DNA of 64,000 bases from Bdellovibrionaceae bacterium UBA2316 (GTDB lineage Bacteria > Bdellovibrionota > Bdellovibrionia > Bdellovibrionales > Bdellovibrionaceae). The translations under genes and the position numbers were made by a program. How positions within the stretch are numbered: position 1 is the first letter of the stretch; every line of letters starts with the position of its first letter. A model generated the notes under the pieces. That model was not told the origin of the DNA, ran no database searches, and was given only the letters and a program-made list of their open reading frames with translations. The stretch is from positions 1 to 64,000 of the forward strand of contig DDVI01000002.1 in the NCBI GenBank assembly GCA_002345205.1. The letters run 5' to 3'. Below, in pieces: positions 1-8,669 of the stretch.

Positions 1-669
1 TTTTACATTGCTTCAAAACCTAATCTCCAACGCAAGACCACAGCTTCGTCAGAATCATTTTTTCTGCAATTGGCTTCGCCTGAAACTGGTATTTGGTCAA
101 AGTCTGATATAAATTCCACTGACCTATCAATTAAGCCCACAAGGTTTAGTGGTCCTTATAAAATAAAAAACCAGCTCGAAAATGGTTTTGTCATAGAAAG
201 AAATGAACAATCGCTTATTTCACAAAAATTTTTGAATTCACCAAAACAAATTGAGCTGCTTTCCTTTCCAATTGGTGACGCTGAAAAATTACTTCAAGAT
301 AAAAAAATTGATCTTGTTCTTAGAAGTCATAATCCTTTTGGAGAAAAACAAGCTAACTCCCATATTAAAGTTCACAAAACTGCACCTTCAACGATTATTT
401 ATTTTCATAGTGTCCATAATAACAAATCTATTCAACTGATCGGACAGGATTTTATAAAAGCTCTTTGGAACAAAAATACAGATGAGGCCATACCTGCTGA
501 TACTTTCCTGCCTTTTGCGGCAGCATATTCAATTAAACGAGATGCTTTTTTGACGGCACTTCCAGAAAAATCTCATGGAACTATTCGTATTGGTAAACCT
601 TGGACTTTCTACTCTGACGATTTCATTAGGCTACTTACAACTCAGCCACAAAAGTTTCTTTTTTATTAA
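1..669 (+). CDS. ABC transporter solute-binding protein, family 5-like (5' partial)
   Basis: The reading frame is open from base 1, so the N-terminus lies outside the window. The visible part resembles the C-terminal lobe of family 5 (peptide/nickel type) extracellular solute-binding proteins: an FSGPYKI motif followed by an IERN segment is the usual hinge region, and the rest is a mixed alpha/beta lobe. Such proteins capture substrates in the periplasm for an ABC importer, but no transporter genes are visible here. The frame stops at 667-669 after FLFY. A run of six T (659-664) lies just before, and the +1 frame from there reads on for about 20 protein-like residues to a stop at 719-721, next to the converging MCP gene. 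The annotated end may therefore be a frameshift. The family call is from motif resemblance only. Confidence 0.55.
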   Translation, partial: FYIASKPNLQRKTTASSESFFLQLASPETGIWSKSDINSTDLSIKPTRFSGPYKIKNQLENGFVIERNEQSLISQKFLNSPKQIELLSFPIGDAEKLLQDKKIDLVLRSHNPFGEKQANSHIKVHKTAPSTIIYFHSVHNNKSIQLIGQDFIKALWNKNTDEAIPADTFLPFAAAYSIKRDAFLTALPEKSHGTIRIGKPWTFYSDDFIRLLTTQPQKFLFY

Positions 670-742
670 CCATCATGGCCGTGATTATTTTATTGTACCC
701 AAAACTTTTCAAAAAAACTAACTAGAGCGCATCCTCATTTGG

Positions 743-2386
743 TTAACCAACTTTTGACTTATCTAAATAGAATCTTGAGTATTTCATGTCCACATTCAAG
801 ATATGGGAAACTAGCCAATCATTTAAGAAGTTCATTAGCTCCATGGGGTCATAGGTTCCATCCACAATTCTGTCTTTAAAATCTAGGACTGTTTTAATAA
901 GTCTTTTATGAATTTCTTTATGCCCTTCTAGTTGTGGATACTTAAATGAACCCATAAATTGTTCTTCCTCTGAAAAGTGATGAATTGTGTAGTTAGCTAG
1001 ATCAGTAAAAGCATCTATCACTTTTGCGGAACTACCGCCGTTAGCATCTTCAATTTTTTCCGCTAAAAAATTAATCTTATTAATAAGAATTTTATGTTCA
1101 CCATCCATATCAGCTATCTCCAAGGCATACTCATCACGCCAAATAAATCTTGGTACGGAAATTCTTCCTTCGATGGCAACTCTTAGATTTGAGGCTTCTT
1201 GTCTTAAGTCGTTCGATTGTTTTTTTAAGCTTTCAGCAGTACTAGAACTTGTTTCAGCCGCCATGGAGTTTACTTGCGTCGCCTGATTTAGTTGATTGAT
1301 GGCCTTAGATATTTCACTGACCCCATTAGCTTGCTCCTTCGAAGCCCTGGTAATTTCACTGACTAAATCCGAAGAACGTTGGGCATCCTCGACAATTTCA
1401 TTAAGAATGGACTCAAAGCTTTTAGCAACAGTGGTTCCCTTTTGTACTTTGTCCTGTGTCTGGTTCATAATAGCTTCAATTTTTGTTTTAGACTCATCAG
1501 CAATTTTTTGCACTCGATTTAAGCTATCCTCAAGTAAAGTGGTAATTTCTTTGGCCGCATTACCAGACATCTGTGCTAAATTTCCAACCTCTTCCGCGAC
1601 CACAGCAAAGCCTTTTCCATTTTCACCAGCTCTAGCCGCTTCTACTGAAGCATTAAAAGATAATAATTTAGTTTGAAAAACAATATCATTAATAACTTTT
1701 GTTTTATTACCAATTTCTTGAATCACAGTCAGAATTTCGTTAATGCGGTTATTACTTTCCTTGACTTCATGGTCAACCGCTTGATTAGTTTCACTGATGT
1801 CTTGAATCGCAGAAACCAAATCACGCATAACTTCCTGACCATTTAATGCTTTTTCTTTAGTAGCATCTGATGACTTACTTGTGTTTTGAGCATTTTCAGA
1901 CGACTTTAGCACCATCGCAGAAATTTCCTCAACAGAAGCAGCTGTTTCTTGCAGAGCTGCTGATTCTTCGGAAACTGCTGTAGCTAGTTGTTCTGAGGAC
2001 AATGAAAGCTGAGATATTGATAAACCTAAGTTCATTGAACTGTGGGAAACTCCTTCGGCAAAGGAGTTCATTGTTTTAATCACAGACTTAATAACAATTT
2101 GTGAAATAACTATGCTAAAAATAATCCCACCAAGTAAAAGTGCTAATAATACATATGCATAATCTTTAAGAGTCGTTTTAACGTTTGAAAAATAGCTCTT
2201 GCTTTTAGCTTCATATTTTTCACCAAACTTTTCCATGGAAAGTTCTAACTCTTCAAATTTAGAATCAAATTCTTTGCTCAAACTTTCAGCTGAATCAGAA
2301 TTGTCGACAAGCATTTTTTGAAGTATTTTATTCCCAAGTAAAACATATGAATCAAATTGCATTTGAATGTTTTTAATTTCCGTCAA
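743..2386 (-). CDS. Methyl-accepting chemotaxis protein with C-terminal hemerythrin domain (N-terminus incomplete)
   Basis: A chemoreceptor. A membrane helix (about residues 75-98) is followed by a HAMP-less linker and a long MCP signalling coiled coil whose hairpin tip contains the conserved FNASVEAARAGE and GKGFAVVAEEV segments. The last ~130 residues form a bacteriohemerythrin: WRDEYALEIADMDGEH, HHFSEEE, GHKEIHKRL and SHILNVDMKY supply the His/Glu/Asp di-iron ligands, suggesting O2 or redox sensing. Only one membrane helix is present; the usual first helix and most of the periplasmic sensor are missing. The start at 2386 is TTG, and protein-like sequence continues upstream in frame for about 17 more codons to a TAA near 2438, so the gene looks 5'-truncated or starts unusually. 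The MCP and hemerythrin calls are firm; the start is not. Confidence 0.85.
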   Translation of the reverse strand: MTEIKNIQMQFDSYVLLGNKILQKMLVDNSDSAESLSKEFDSKFEELELSMEKFGEKYEAKSKSYFSNVKTTLKDYAYVLLALLLGGIIFSIVISQIVIKSVIKTMNSFAEGVSHSSMNLGLSISQLSLSSEQLATAVSEESAALQETAASVEEISAMVLKSSENAQNTSKSSDATKEKALNGQEVMRDLVSAIQDISETNQAVDHEVKESNNRINEILTVIQEIGNKTKVINDIVFQTKLLSFNASVEAARAGENGKGFAVVAEEVGNLAQMSGNAAKEITTLLEDSLNRVQKIADESKTKIEAIMNQTQDKVQKGTTVAKSFESILNEIVEDAQRSSDLVSEITRASKEQANGVSEISKAINQLNQATQVNSMAAETSSSTAESLKKQSNDLRQEASNLRVAIEGRISVPRFIWRDEYALEIADMDGEHKILINKINFLAEKIEDANGGSSAKVIDAFTDLANYTIHHFSEEEQFMGSFKYPQLEGHKEIHKRLIKTVLDFKDRIVDGTYDPMELMNFLNDWLVSHILNVDMKYSRFYLDKSKVG

Positions 2387-2620
2387 AATCTCTTCATCTT
2401 TTTCGACTTTAAAAAATTCTTCAAATAAGGCTTTAACCGCTCTGAACCTTTATTTTACCTCACTACTTATATATTTGGGACAATATGGCAGACAAAATGT
2501 CATGACTAGGAAGATGCGACTCATGAAACGCAAATCAAAGCCATTTGAAAATCGGCGCGCAAAATGCAGATGACATTTTTTAACTCACTCAATACCTTAA
2601 AGTACGTTTCGGAGGCGGTC

Positions 2621-3817
2621 ATGAAATTGGTAACCACACTTTGTTTTTCATTTTTGTTTTCCTCACTGTGTTGGTCTCAAAATTTAGATATGAATGACGT
2701 CTCTATATTATTGCCGCTGCCAAAGCCAGGAGAAGAGAATCTATTAATTAAGCCCTCGGATTTAACTCGTGATGGTCAGTTATTGTTTCCTGCGCAAATG
2801 TTGTTCAATGGATTTGAATTAGATATTGGGTCGCGAAGGTCCTTGCTACATCAAACTGATGGATTTCGAGTCATTGGTATTAGACTGGATCATTTCGTTC
2901 GCCAACTCTATATAAATTTGGTCTGGCAAAAACCTATGAATGGAGGAATTTACACTCAAGCGGCCATTCACTCTAGCCATACGATTTCGGATTTACCCGC
3001 TTTCATAAGTAAACTCGAAGAGCTCAATCGTCGACTGCGACGAATAGTTCAACGAGGAAGTACGCCCTTGCAGGTTAATCCTACGATTCAAGCCGAGGGC
3101 TTTTCAGGTCGTTACTATCAAGAACTAAAAAAAATTATATTGGGACATATCGATCCCGCCTTTCGAGTCACCTTTAGGTCGTCGCGCAAAAGTGATGGCG
3201 CTAATGGCTTTGCTGGTTGGGAGCTACCGATTAATCCTAACTTGCCATCCGTGAATCAATTCGCCACCATCCCTGAATTCCAGCCGGTTCAAGAACCATT
3301 TCGCAACTGGGAAACGTATATTCCATTTACGTATTTAGAAATTAAAAATAAACTTTTTTCAAATATCGTTTCAGTTGGTGGTTTTCCGCCATTTGCGACC
3401 AAACATTTTCAACCCTTAATCGAAGATGTAACACGGGCAGAAACTCTGTCCGAACGAGACGTCTTAGAAATGATGGGACGAGTGTACATGGTAGAAAATC
3501 CTAGAATCATTCCTGGCACAGTTCAAACAGAATGCATGAGTTGTCATTTTGCTCAGCCAGTACGAAGTATGACATTAAGACTTCGCCCGGGCCTTCCTTA
3601 CGATAAATATGCTGAACGATTAGCATTTACGTCTAGCCGCTACAATCTTGAAAACTTGAGTCCGGCCCAACGAAGTAATTTTACCATGTCGTTTGGATAC
3701 GCTGAAAACACAGCACTTTGGAATCAACGGGTAATCAATGAAACGGCCGACACGCTTGAAACACTATACGGCGGTCGAGCGGCACTAAGTTCCGCTCGAC
3801 TACGTGGCGCCCACTAA
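2621..3817 (+). CDS. Secreted protein with single CxxCH haem-binding motif
   Basis: A 398-residue exported protein of unknown function. ATG 2621 is chosen because GGAGG lies about 6 bases upstream and the product then begins with a clear signal peptide (MKLVTTLCFSFLFSSLCWS). The C-terminal third holds one CMSCH motif, the covalent c-type haem attachment pattern, so it may be a monohaem periplasmic protein. No other known cytochrome fold is recognisable. An upstream in-frame start at 2564 would bury the signal peptide 19 residues inside. The lipoprotein at 8670 also has a single CxxCH, but the two are not otherwise obviously related. Confidence 0.7.
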   Translation: MKLVTTLCFSFLFSSLCWSQNLDMNDVSILLPLPKPGEENLLIKPSDLTRDGQLLFPAQMLFNGFELDIGSRRSLLHQTDGFRVIGIRLDHFVRQLYINLVWQKPMNGGIYTQAAIHSSHTISDLPAFISKLEELNRRLRRIVQRGSTPLQVNPTIQAEGFSGRYYQELKKIILGHIDPAFRVTFRSSRKSDGANGFAGWELPINPNLPSVNQFATIPEFQPVQEPFRNWETYIPFTYLEIKNKLFSNIVSVGGFPPFATKHFQPLIEDVTRAETLSERDVLEMMGRVYMVENPRIIPGTVQTECMSCHFAQPVRSMTLRLRPGLPYDKYAERLAFTSSRYNLENLSPAQRSNFTMSFGYAENTALWNQRVINETADTLETLYGGRAALSSARLRGAH

Positions 3818-3930
3818 GTGTAAGGGAATTTTTAGCCATTTGAGGGTCATTTTTACCTTAAAAATGTATCTCGTGCTGTTTTAAATAATTCCCTGTTTGG
3901 CACAAATTCTGCTCTTTATTTTGGGAGATT

Positions 3931-4602
3931 ATGAAACACATTTTCACTAATCGCCAGAACGCTGGTCTTTTATTAGCTTCCCGAATTAGCCAAATTCCTA
4001 AAGTGGATTTGCGGAATGCGGTAATATTAGCAATACCAAGTGGTGGTGTTCCAGTTGCTTCTGAAATCTCGAAACGCCTCGGTATTCCGTTTGATATTTT
4101 AATTGTCAGAAAAATTGGGCATCCGTTTCATCCCGAATATGGAATTGGCGCCGTAACTGAAGACGGGATTTCTTGGATGGATCCTGAAGCTGTCGGTTTA
4201 TCTAAAATCACTCCCGAACAAATTGAAAATGTTTTTGAGCACGAGAAAAATGAAATAACGCGAAGATTGAATCTCTATAGACAAGGACGACCAGGTACAC
4301 CCCTAAAAAATAAGACAGTAATACTAGTCGATGACGGACTTGCAACGGGTGTCACTGCTCGCGTCGCGATAGACTACGCCCGAAAAAATGGAGCATCTAA
4401 GATAATTTTGGCCATTCCCATTTGCTCGGGTCATACTGCACGCCGACTACGAGATGAAATCGACGATGTAATTTGCTTAAGCGAACCCACTTATTTTCAA
4501 AGTGTCGGAGACTTCTATCAAGACTTTATTCAATTATCAGATGAGGAAGTATTAGAGTTACTGCCGCACAAACCAGAGAAAGATAGTCACCTGCAGAGGT
4601 GA
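3931..4602 (+). CDS. Phosphoribosyltransferase-family protein
   Basis: A 223-residue type I PRTase fold protein. The PRPP-binding loop is seen as VILVDDGLATGVTA (about residues 130-143), preceded by a flexible hood with IPSGGVPVASEI near residue 35 and VRKIGHPFHPEYGIGAV near residue 58. This arrangement is typical of stand-alone phosphoribosyltransferase-domain proteins related to the ComF/hydrolase-associated families, whose substrate cannot be read from sequence. GGGAG lies 5 bases before ATG 3931. It is monocistronic here. A perfect hairpin (TCACCT-GCAG-AGGTGA, 4587-4602) covers the last codons but lacks a T run, so it is not called a terminator. Confidence 0.8.
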   Translation: MKHIFTNRQNAGLLLASRISQIPKVDLRNAVILAIPSGGVPVASEISKRLGIPFDILIVRKIGHPFHPEYGIGAVTEDGISWMDPEAVGLSKITPEQIENVFEHEKNEITRRLNLYRQGRPGTPLKNKTVILVDDGLATGVTARVAIDYARKNGASKIILAIPICSGHTARRLRDEIDDVICLSEPTYFQSVGDFYQDFIQLSDEEVLELLPHKPEKDSHLQR

Positions 4603-4639
4603 TTATAAGTTAAAATCATAAATATGAAAAGTAGGCCAC

Positions 4640-4980
4640 ATGTCTGATGTGTTACTCGACATGGCCATGTCATTGGATGGATTTGCCGTGGATCGCGACG
4701 GAGACTCCCTGTACCCCGTCGAGGATATAAAGGGGACCCTATGCATATCAAGTACCCGTTTTCGTAGTTACAGAAAGTCCGTCACACTTGGTAACAAAAG
4801 GCCAAACTAGTAAATTAAAATTCACGTTTGTTACGGACGGGATTTTTCACGCCATAAAAATGGCGCGTTCAGCAGCAAAGAAAAAAATATCGTAATTGTT
4901 GGCGGCGTTAAACTTGCCCAACTGGCGCTTGAAGCCGGAGTCGTTCGCTACAAATATTTTGCTGATGAAACTAGTCATGG
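4640..4980 (+). pseudogene. Decayed dihydrofolate reductase/RibD C-terminal-like gene
   Basis: Three consecutive pieces of one protein family occur in three different frames. Frame 1 from ATG 4640 gives MSDVLLDMAMSLDGF, the standard N-terminus of the DHFR/RibD-like reductase family. A second frame gives YQVPVFVVTESPSHLVTKG and FVTDGIFHAIKMARSAA (about 4746-4890). A third gives NIVIVGGVKLAQLALEAG (about 4889-4942). Their order matches the family, but roughly 50 residues between the first and second blocks are missing, so there is at least one deletion and at least one further frameshift. The original enzyme would have been a small NADPH-dependent reductase of unknown substrate. It fills the gap between the PRTase and GNAT genes. 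Confidence 0.75.
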
Positions 4981-5026
4981 CAAAAGAACCAGGAAACGGC
5001 TCTGTATAGCTAACGTATTTTAGGAG

Positions 5027-5467
5027 CTAAAAAATAAAATTGTACGAAAGATATACGGTATCTTTTTTCCACCCATGAGCTTCATACAGACGCTGAGCTT
5101 CGACATTATCGTGTGCCGTCTTTAACGTTAAACCACGTGCTCCCGAATCTTTTGCATGCGCCGCACAGGCGCCTAGAAGCTGGCCAGCAGCACCTTTTCC
5201 GCGGTGTTCACTGGCCACAAATAAATCATTTAAAATCCATAAACGCTTTAACCAAACAGACGAGAACGATGGGTACAATTGGGCAAAACCAATAATTCCT
5301 GCCGCACTATCTTCAACAACAAAAATTACCGACTCGTTGCTATTCATACGATCAGTTAAAAACTGTTCAGCGGCTTCAAGTTTAGATTCTTGTTTGTAAA
5401 ATTCGCGGTACTTACTAAATAGAACCGCGATATTTTTTAAATCAGATGGTTGCGCAAGTCGTGTCAT
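5027..5467 (-). CDS. GNAT-family N-acetyltransferase
   Basis: A 146-residue single-domain acetyltransferase. Motif A, the acetyl-CoA pyrophosphate loop, is EHRGKGAAGQLL (about residues 91-102), and motif B is seen as NVEAQRLYEAHGWKKD near residue 121. The start at 5467 is the only ATG giving the complete fold, with a weak ribosome site. It lies downstream of, and on the same strand as, the secreted gene 5485-6486, 17 bases apart, so the two may be co-transcribed. The substrate cannot be predicted. Confidence 0.85.
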   Translation of the reverse strand: MTRLAQPSDLKNIAVLFSKYREFYKQESKLEAAEQFLTDRMNSNESVIFVVEDSAAGIIGFAQLYPSFSSVWLKRLWILNDLFVASEHRGKGAAGQLLGACAAHAKDSGARGLTLKTAHDNVEAQRLYEAHGWKKDTVYLSYNFIF

Positions 5468-5484
5468 AGCGTTTTCTATCGTAA

Positions 5485-6486
5485 TTATTTTTTAAACTCA
5501 CCAAAATATTTAACTTTCCCAAGGCCATTTAAATTAAGTATCCAATGGGAAATCGTACGTCCTTTAGAATCGCCCTTAACGGGTACATTATATTTTGAAT
5601 ACATCATCGTAAGCATCTGCGAGTCATTGGGGCAGGAATTGATCCCAATTCCTCGATCGGCCATAGCTTTCTTCGATTTTTCGACCCCACCTTTTGTAGC
5701 GAGTTTGCGACAATTTACAGATTCATCCATCGAATGATCAACGTAATTTCTAAAATCAATTTCAGTAAGGGTTGGTTTCCAGCGTCCGGCCTCGCATTTA
5801 ACATAAGGACCGATGTTATAAGACCCACCCAAAATATCATCCTTTTTCAAGAGCATGTGATTCCAGAATCGCATTCCATTAAAATTTGCTGATAGGTCTC
5901 CGTATGAAAAAATACCGGTCGCCAGCATGTTACCGCCCAGTACCGTTTTTTCGCGGAAGATCCCGTTTTTTAAAACATCGGTTAATGAATCACCTTTAAC
6001 ATTATGGCGTTTGTGATAAATAAGACCCATTCCAAACATATGCTCAAGTTTATCCACACCGATATTAACTTCACCGATACGAATTAAGGGCATCAAGCCA
6101 AGTTGGCTTTTGTCGGCACCTGGTCGACCTAATAGAAAACCATCACCGATGCTCCAATCACCGTAGATGGATTCAGTTTTTGGAATTACCCGAGACGGTA
6201 CTGTTTCGTCATGAAGAATATCGATAACGAGCTGACCTCGGCTATGATTGGCAAAATAATCACGTAATTTTTCGTATAGCTCAAGTTCGCTTTTTACGGA
6301 GTCCGAACAATCGCTTTTTTGATTTAGTTCATCAAGGCCCTGTCGCAGAAACTGATTGGCTTTGGTATTTATAGTTTCTGCCGAGTCGGGTAAGGGAATG
6401 TTAGCTTTAGAGTAATGATCCGCCTCCGCGGCTAATAGTGGTAGGGAAAATACAACCATCGACAAACATGAAATAAGTGTTTTCAT
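5485..6486 (-). CDS. Secreted protein of unknown function
   Basis: A 333-residue exported protein. I prefer the second ATG (6486): AGGA sits 9 bases before it but only 3 before the first ATG (6492), and the product then begins MKTLISCLSMVVFSLPLLAAEA, a clear signal peptide. The body contains VDKLEHMFGMG, FSYGDLSANFNGMRFWN and several cysteines in the C-terminal half (KCEAGRW, NCRKL, INSCPND) that may form disulfides in the periplasm. I do not recognise a family. It may share a transcript with the following GNAT gene. Confidence 0.65.
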   Translation of the reverse strand: MKTLISCLSMVVFSLPLLAAEADHYSKANIPLPDSAETINTKANQFLRQGLDELNQKSDCSDSVKSELELYEKLRDYFANHSRGQLVIDILHDETVPSRVIPKTESIYGDWSIGDGFLLGRPGADKSQLGLMPLIRIGEVNIGVDKLEHMFGMGLIYHKRHNVKGDSLTDVLKNGIFREKTVLGGNMLATGIFSYGDLSANFNGMRFWNHMLLKKDDILGGSYNIGPYVKCEAGRWKPTLTEIDFRNYVDHSMDESVNCRKLATKGGVEKSKKAMADRGIGINSCPNDSQMLTMMYSKYNVPVKGDSKGRTISHWILNLNGLGKVKYFGEFKK

Positions 6487-6579
6487 GTCCATTTTTCCTG
6501 CAGATACCGTGCTAGCAGTAGCTGCAATTGGACTTTAACGGCCAAACAAAATGTCGCCGTTGTAAACAGCGAGCCGCTT

Positions 6580-7764
6580 TTACGCCTTAGGCGGGTTCAG
6601 CTTGGTTCGACTTTTTTCCGATCCGTCGTTCATATATTCAACTTTTTCGACCGGTTTGCCAATTTTAGCATCGTAAATTACTTTCTCTTTACGTTTCCCA
6701 TTAACCCAAATTTCGTCTTCTCTTCGATCTATGGAATTGATAGTGACCTTGCCATCGAGTTCACCTTTCTTGAAAGTCGAATCGTAGTCCAAAACACCTT
6801 TGCTGTCATAGCTGCGATATGGGCCATCCATCTGACCCCAATAGTCACTGTATTCATATGAATAACCGTACTCTGATTGACGAAATCCTTTATCGTCAAA
6901 TCGTTCAATTCGTTCTTTTCGAATATGCTTGTCATAACTAACTTTCAAAATTTCCGAAAGCTTTCCATTTTCATAATACGATTCTTTCTTTTCCAATTTA
7001 CCGTCTTTGTATTGTTTAATCATTTCGGTTTTTCCGCTTTCAAAGAAATCTTCACTCTTTATCGGAACCCCTTTGGCATACACTAATTTGGTTTTAATTT
7101 TTCCACTTTCATAATTCCAAATAGCCTCGCCATCGTAGCTGCCATTTACCAGCCGCGCTTTAAACTTAATTTTACCATTAGAGTATTTGGTCTCGATTTC
7201 GCGATTCATTTCTTTGAAGCGCTTACTAATTTCTGTCTGTAAATGTTTTCGAACGGCCGAGTCGTAGTCACCATATTTTAATCCTAGGCAATACCCAAAA
7301 TTAGAACCTGTTTCGCCATTTTCCCAACAATTAGGAAGAACTTCTAACACGTTTCCTTTTTGATCCGCAAATAATTCAACACCGACTTGTTTTCCATTTT
7401 CGAAATACTTTACCATCCAAGCTTCTTTAATATTTTTCCAGCTACGACTCTTGGAATAGTCTTTCCGTTCGCCTGTTAATTTACCGTCGGTGTAAGTTGC
7501 TTGCAAGTATACCTGATTCATGAAATCACGGCAGATCAAAGGCCCATTCAAGTTTCCATTTGAAAACTGTGCTTCTCGCAAAACTACCTTTGAGTTATCT
7601 AAAGCGCGACACGTTTCTTTACCTTCTTTTTTGCCAGCAACGATTTTTACTTCACATCGCTTTTGCTCAGCATCTTCTAAAAAACAATCCTCATAACCTT
7701 TTTCTTCTGAAAAGGCATATTTTGAAAAAATAAATGAAACTAGTATTAATAAAAGGATTCTCAC
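6580..7764 (-). CDS. Secreted MORN-type repeat protein
   Basis: A 394-residue protein with a signal peptide (MRILLLILVSFIFSKYAFS) followed by many short repeats of the type Y-x-x-G-K-x-x-x, for example YTDGKLTGERKDY, YFENGKQVG, YSNGKIKFKARLVNG, YESGKIKTKL and YYENGKLSE. This is the MORN_2/YwqK-like beta-hairpin repeat, usually a structural or binding module. Translation starts at GTG 7764, overlapping the last base of the preceding gene's TAG stop (TAGTG), so the two are probably translationally coupled. The specific role is unknown. Confidence 0.7.
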   Translation of the reverse strand: MRILLLILVSFIFSKYAFSEEKGYEDCFLEDAEQKRCEVKIVAGKKEGKETCRALDNSKVVLREAQFSNGNLNGPLICRDFMNQVYLQATYTDGKLTGERKDYSKSRSWKNIKEAWMVKYFENGKQVGVELFADQKGNVLEVLPNCWENGETGSNFGYCLGLKYGDYDSAVRKHLQTEISKRFKEMNREIETKYSNGKIKFKARLVNGSYDGEAIWNYESGKIKTKLVYAKGVPIKSEDFFESGKTEMIKQYKDGKLEKKESYYENGKLSEILKVSYDKHIRKERIERFDDKGFRQSEYGYSYEYSDYWGQMDGPYRSYDSKGVLDYDSTFKKGELDGKVTINSIDRREDEIWVNGKRKEKVIYDAKIGKPVEKVEYMNDGSEKSRTKLNPPKA

Positions 7765-8603
7765 TATTGGCCCCCGTTATACGCTTTAGATGCTTTTTCT
7801 AAGTCCGCTTGATATTTCTGTGACATCTCTGTCATTTTTTTGCCTTTTTCTTCGGGAGATAAACCGCTACCTTGGATTTTTTTCATTTCAGATTGCATCC
7901 ATTCGGTCAGACGTTTTGTTTCTGCCTGAAAAACTTCTGCTTTTTTCTTTGCATTCTCATTTGTCGCTGCCACTGTGGCCTTGACCTGTTCTTGTTGTTT
8001 CTTTTGCTCTAACTCACGGTCCTTTTCGGCACGCCGACGTTTTTCTGCCATATCAAGTTCGTGGACTCGTTTATCCTCAATTTGCTCGTTGCGTTTTGCT
8101 TGTTGAACTTCTTGTTTGGTTGCGGCACCAATTTCAAAAATGGATTTCATTTCCTGAGTTACAAAACCAGATACGGCGGGACCCTTGCGATCACTGCGCC
8201 AATCGTTGGTTGGATCCATCATGAATTTTAAGACGCCGGTTTTGAAACTGATAGCTTGTTTGTCTACGCCAGTACCAACACATTCAAATCCTTCCACTGT
8301 GTTGAGTAACTTTTTTGCCTGCTCAAAATTGGCTTCACAATATTCAGTAAAAAACGCCAGTGGCAGCATGCACGCATCGACCGAATAGGTATCTTTGCCA
8401 GCCAATATAGGCTCAAATGATTTCCAATCAATATACAAACTTGGCTCGCGACCACAAGCTTTATTGATTTCCGTAAGAGCCTTGTCCAGCTGGTAAATCA
8501 TCGAGCTTCTTTTACGACAAATTTGATGATCTGTCAGACACGGACTCGCCAGGGAAAAAGTGTCTTGAAATAGAACAAACCAGATAAATATAAAGCGTTT
8601 CAT
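7764..8603 (-). CDS. Secreted coiled-coil protein of unknown function
   Basis: The start is taken at ATG 8603: AAGGAA precedes it by about 7 bases and the protein then begins MKRFIFIWFVLFQDTFSLAS, a signal peptide. The next ~120 residues contain six cysteines, probably disulfide-bonded. The C-terminal ~110 residues are very rich in Lys, Glu, Gln and Ala and predicted to be a long charged helix (VHELDMAEKRRRAEKD onwards). The longer reading frame to 8690 would place 29 residues before the signal. It is the first gene of a two-gene unit with the MORN-repeat gene. No family is recognised. Confidence 0.65.
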   Translation of the reverse strand: MKRFIFIWFVLFQDTFSLASPCLTDHQICRKRSSMIYQLDKALTEINKACGREPSLYIDWKSFEPILAGKDTYSVDACMLPLAFFTEYCEANFEQAKKLLNTVEGFECVGTGVDKQAISFKTGVLKFMMDPTNDWRSDRKGPAVSGFVTQEMKSIFEIGAATKQEVQQAKRNEQIEDKRVHELDMAEKRRRAEKDRELEQKKQQEQVKATVAATNENAKKKAEVFQAETKRLTEWMQSEMKKIQGSGLSPEEKGKKMTEMSQKYQADLEKASKAYNGGQ

Positions 8604-8669
8604 ATAGTTCCTTTGTCTGGGATTAACAAATTTTATCGATTCTCTTACAAAAAAGGGTATAATAAAATT

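Noticed and set aside
1296..1676. Long open frame opposite the MCP gene
   Set aside because: It is antisense to a clear MCP signalling domain and has no domain or ribosome site.
4587..4602. Perfect hairpin at the end of the phosphoribosyltransferase gene
   Set aside because: No T run follows, so it is not an intrinsic terminator; it covers the stop codon and may be chance.
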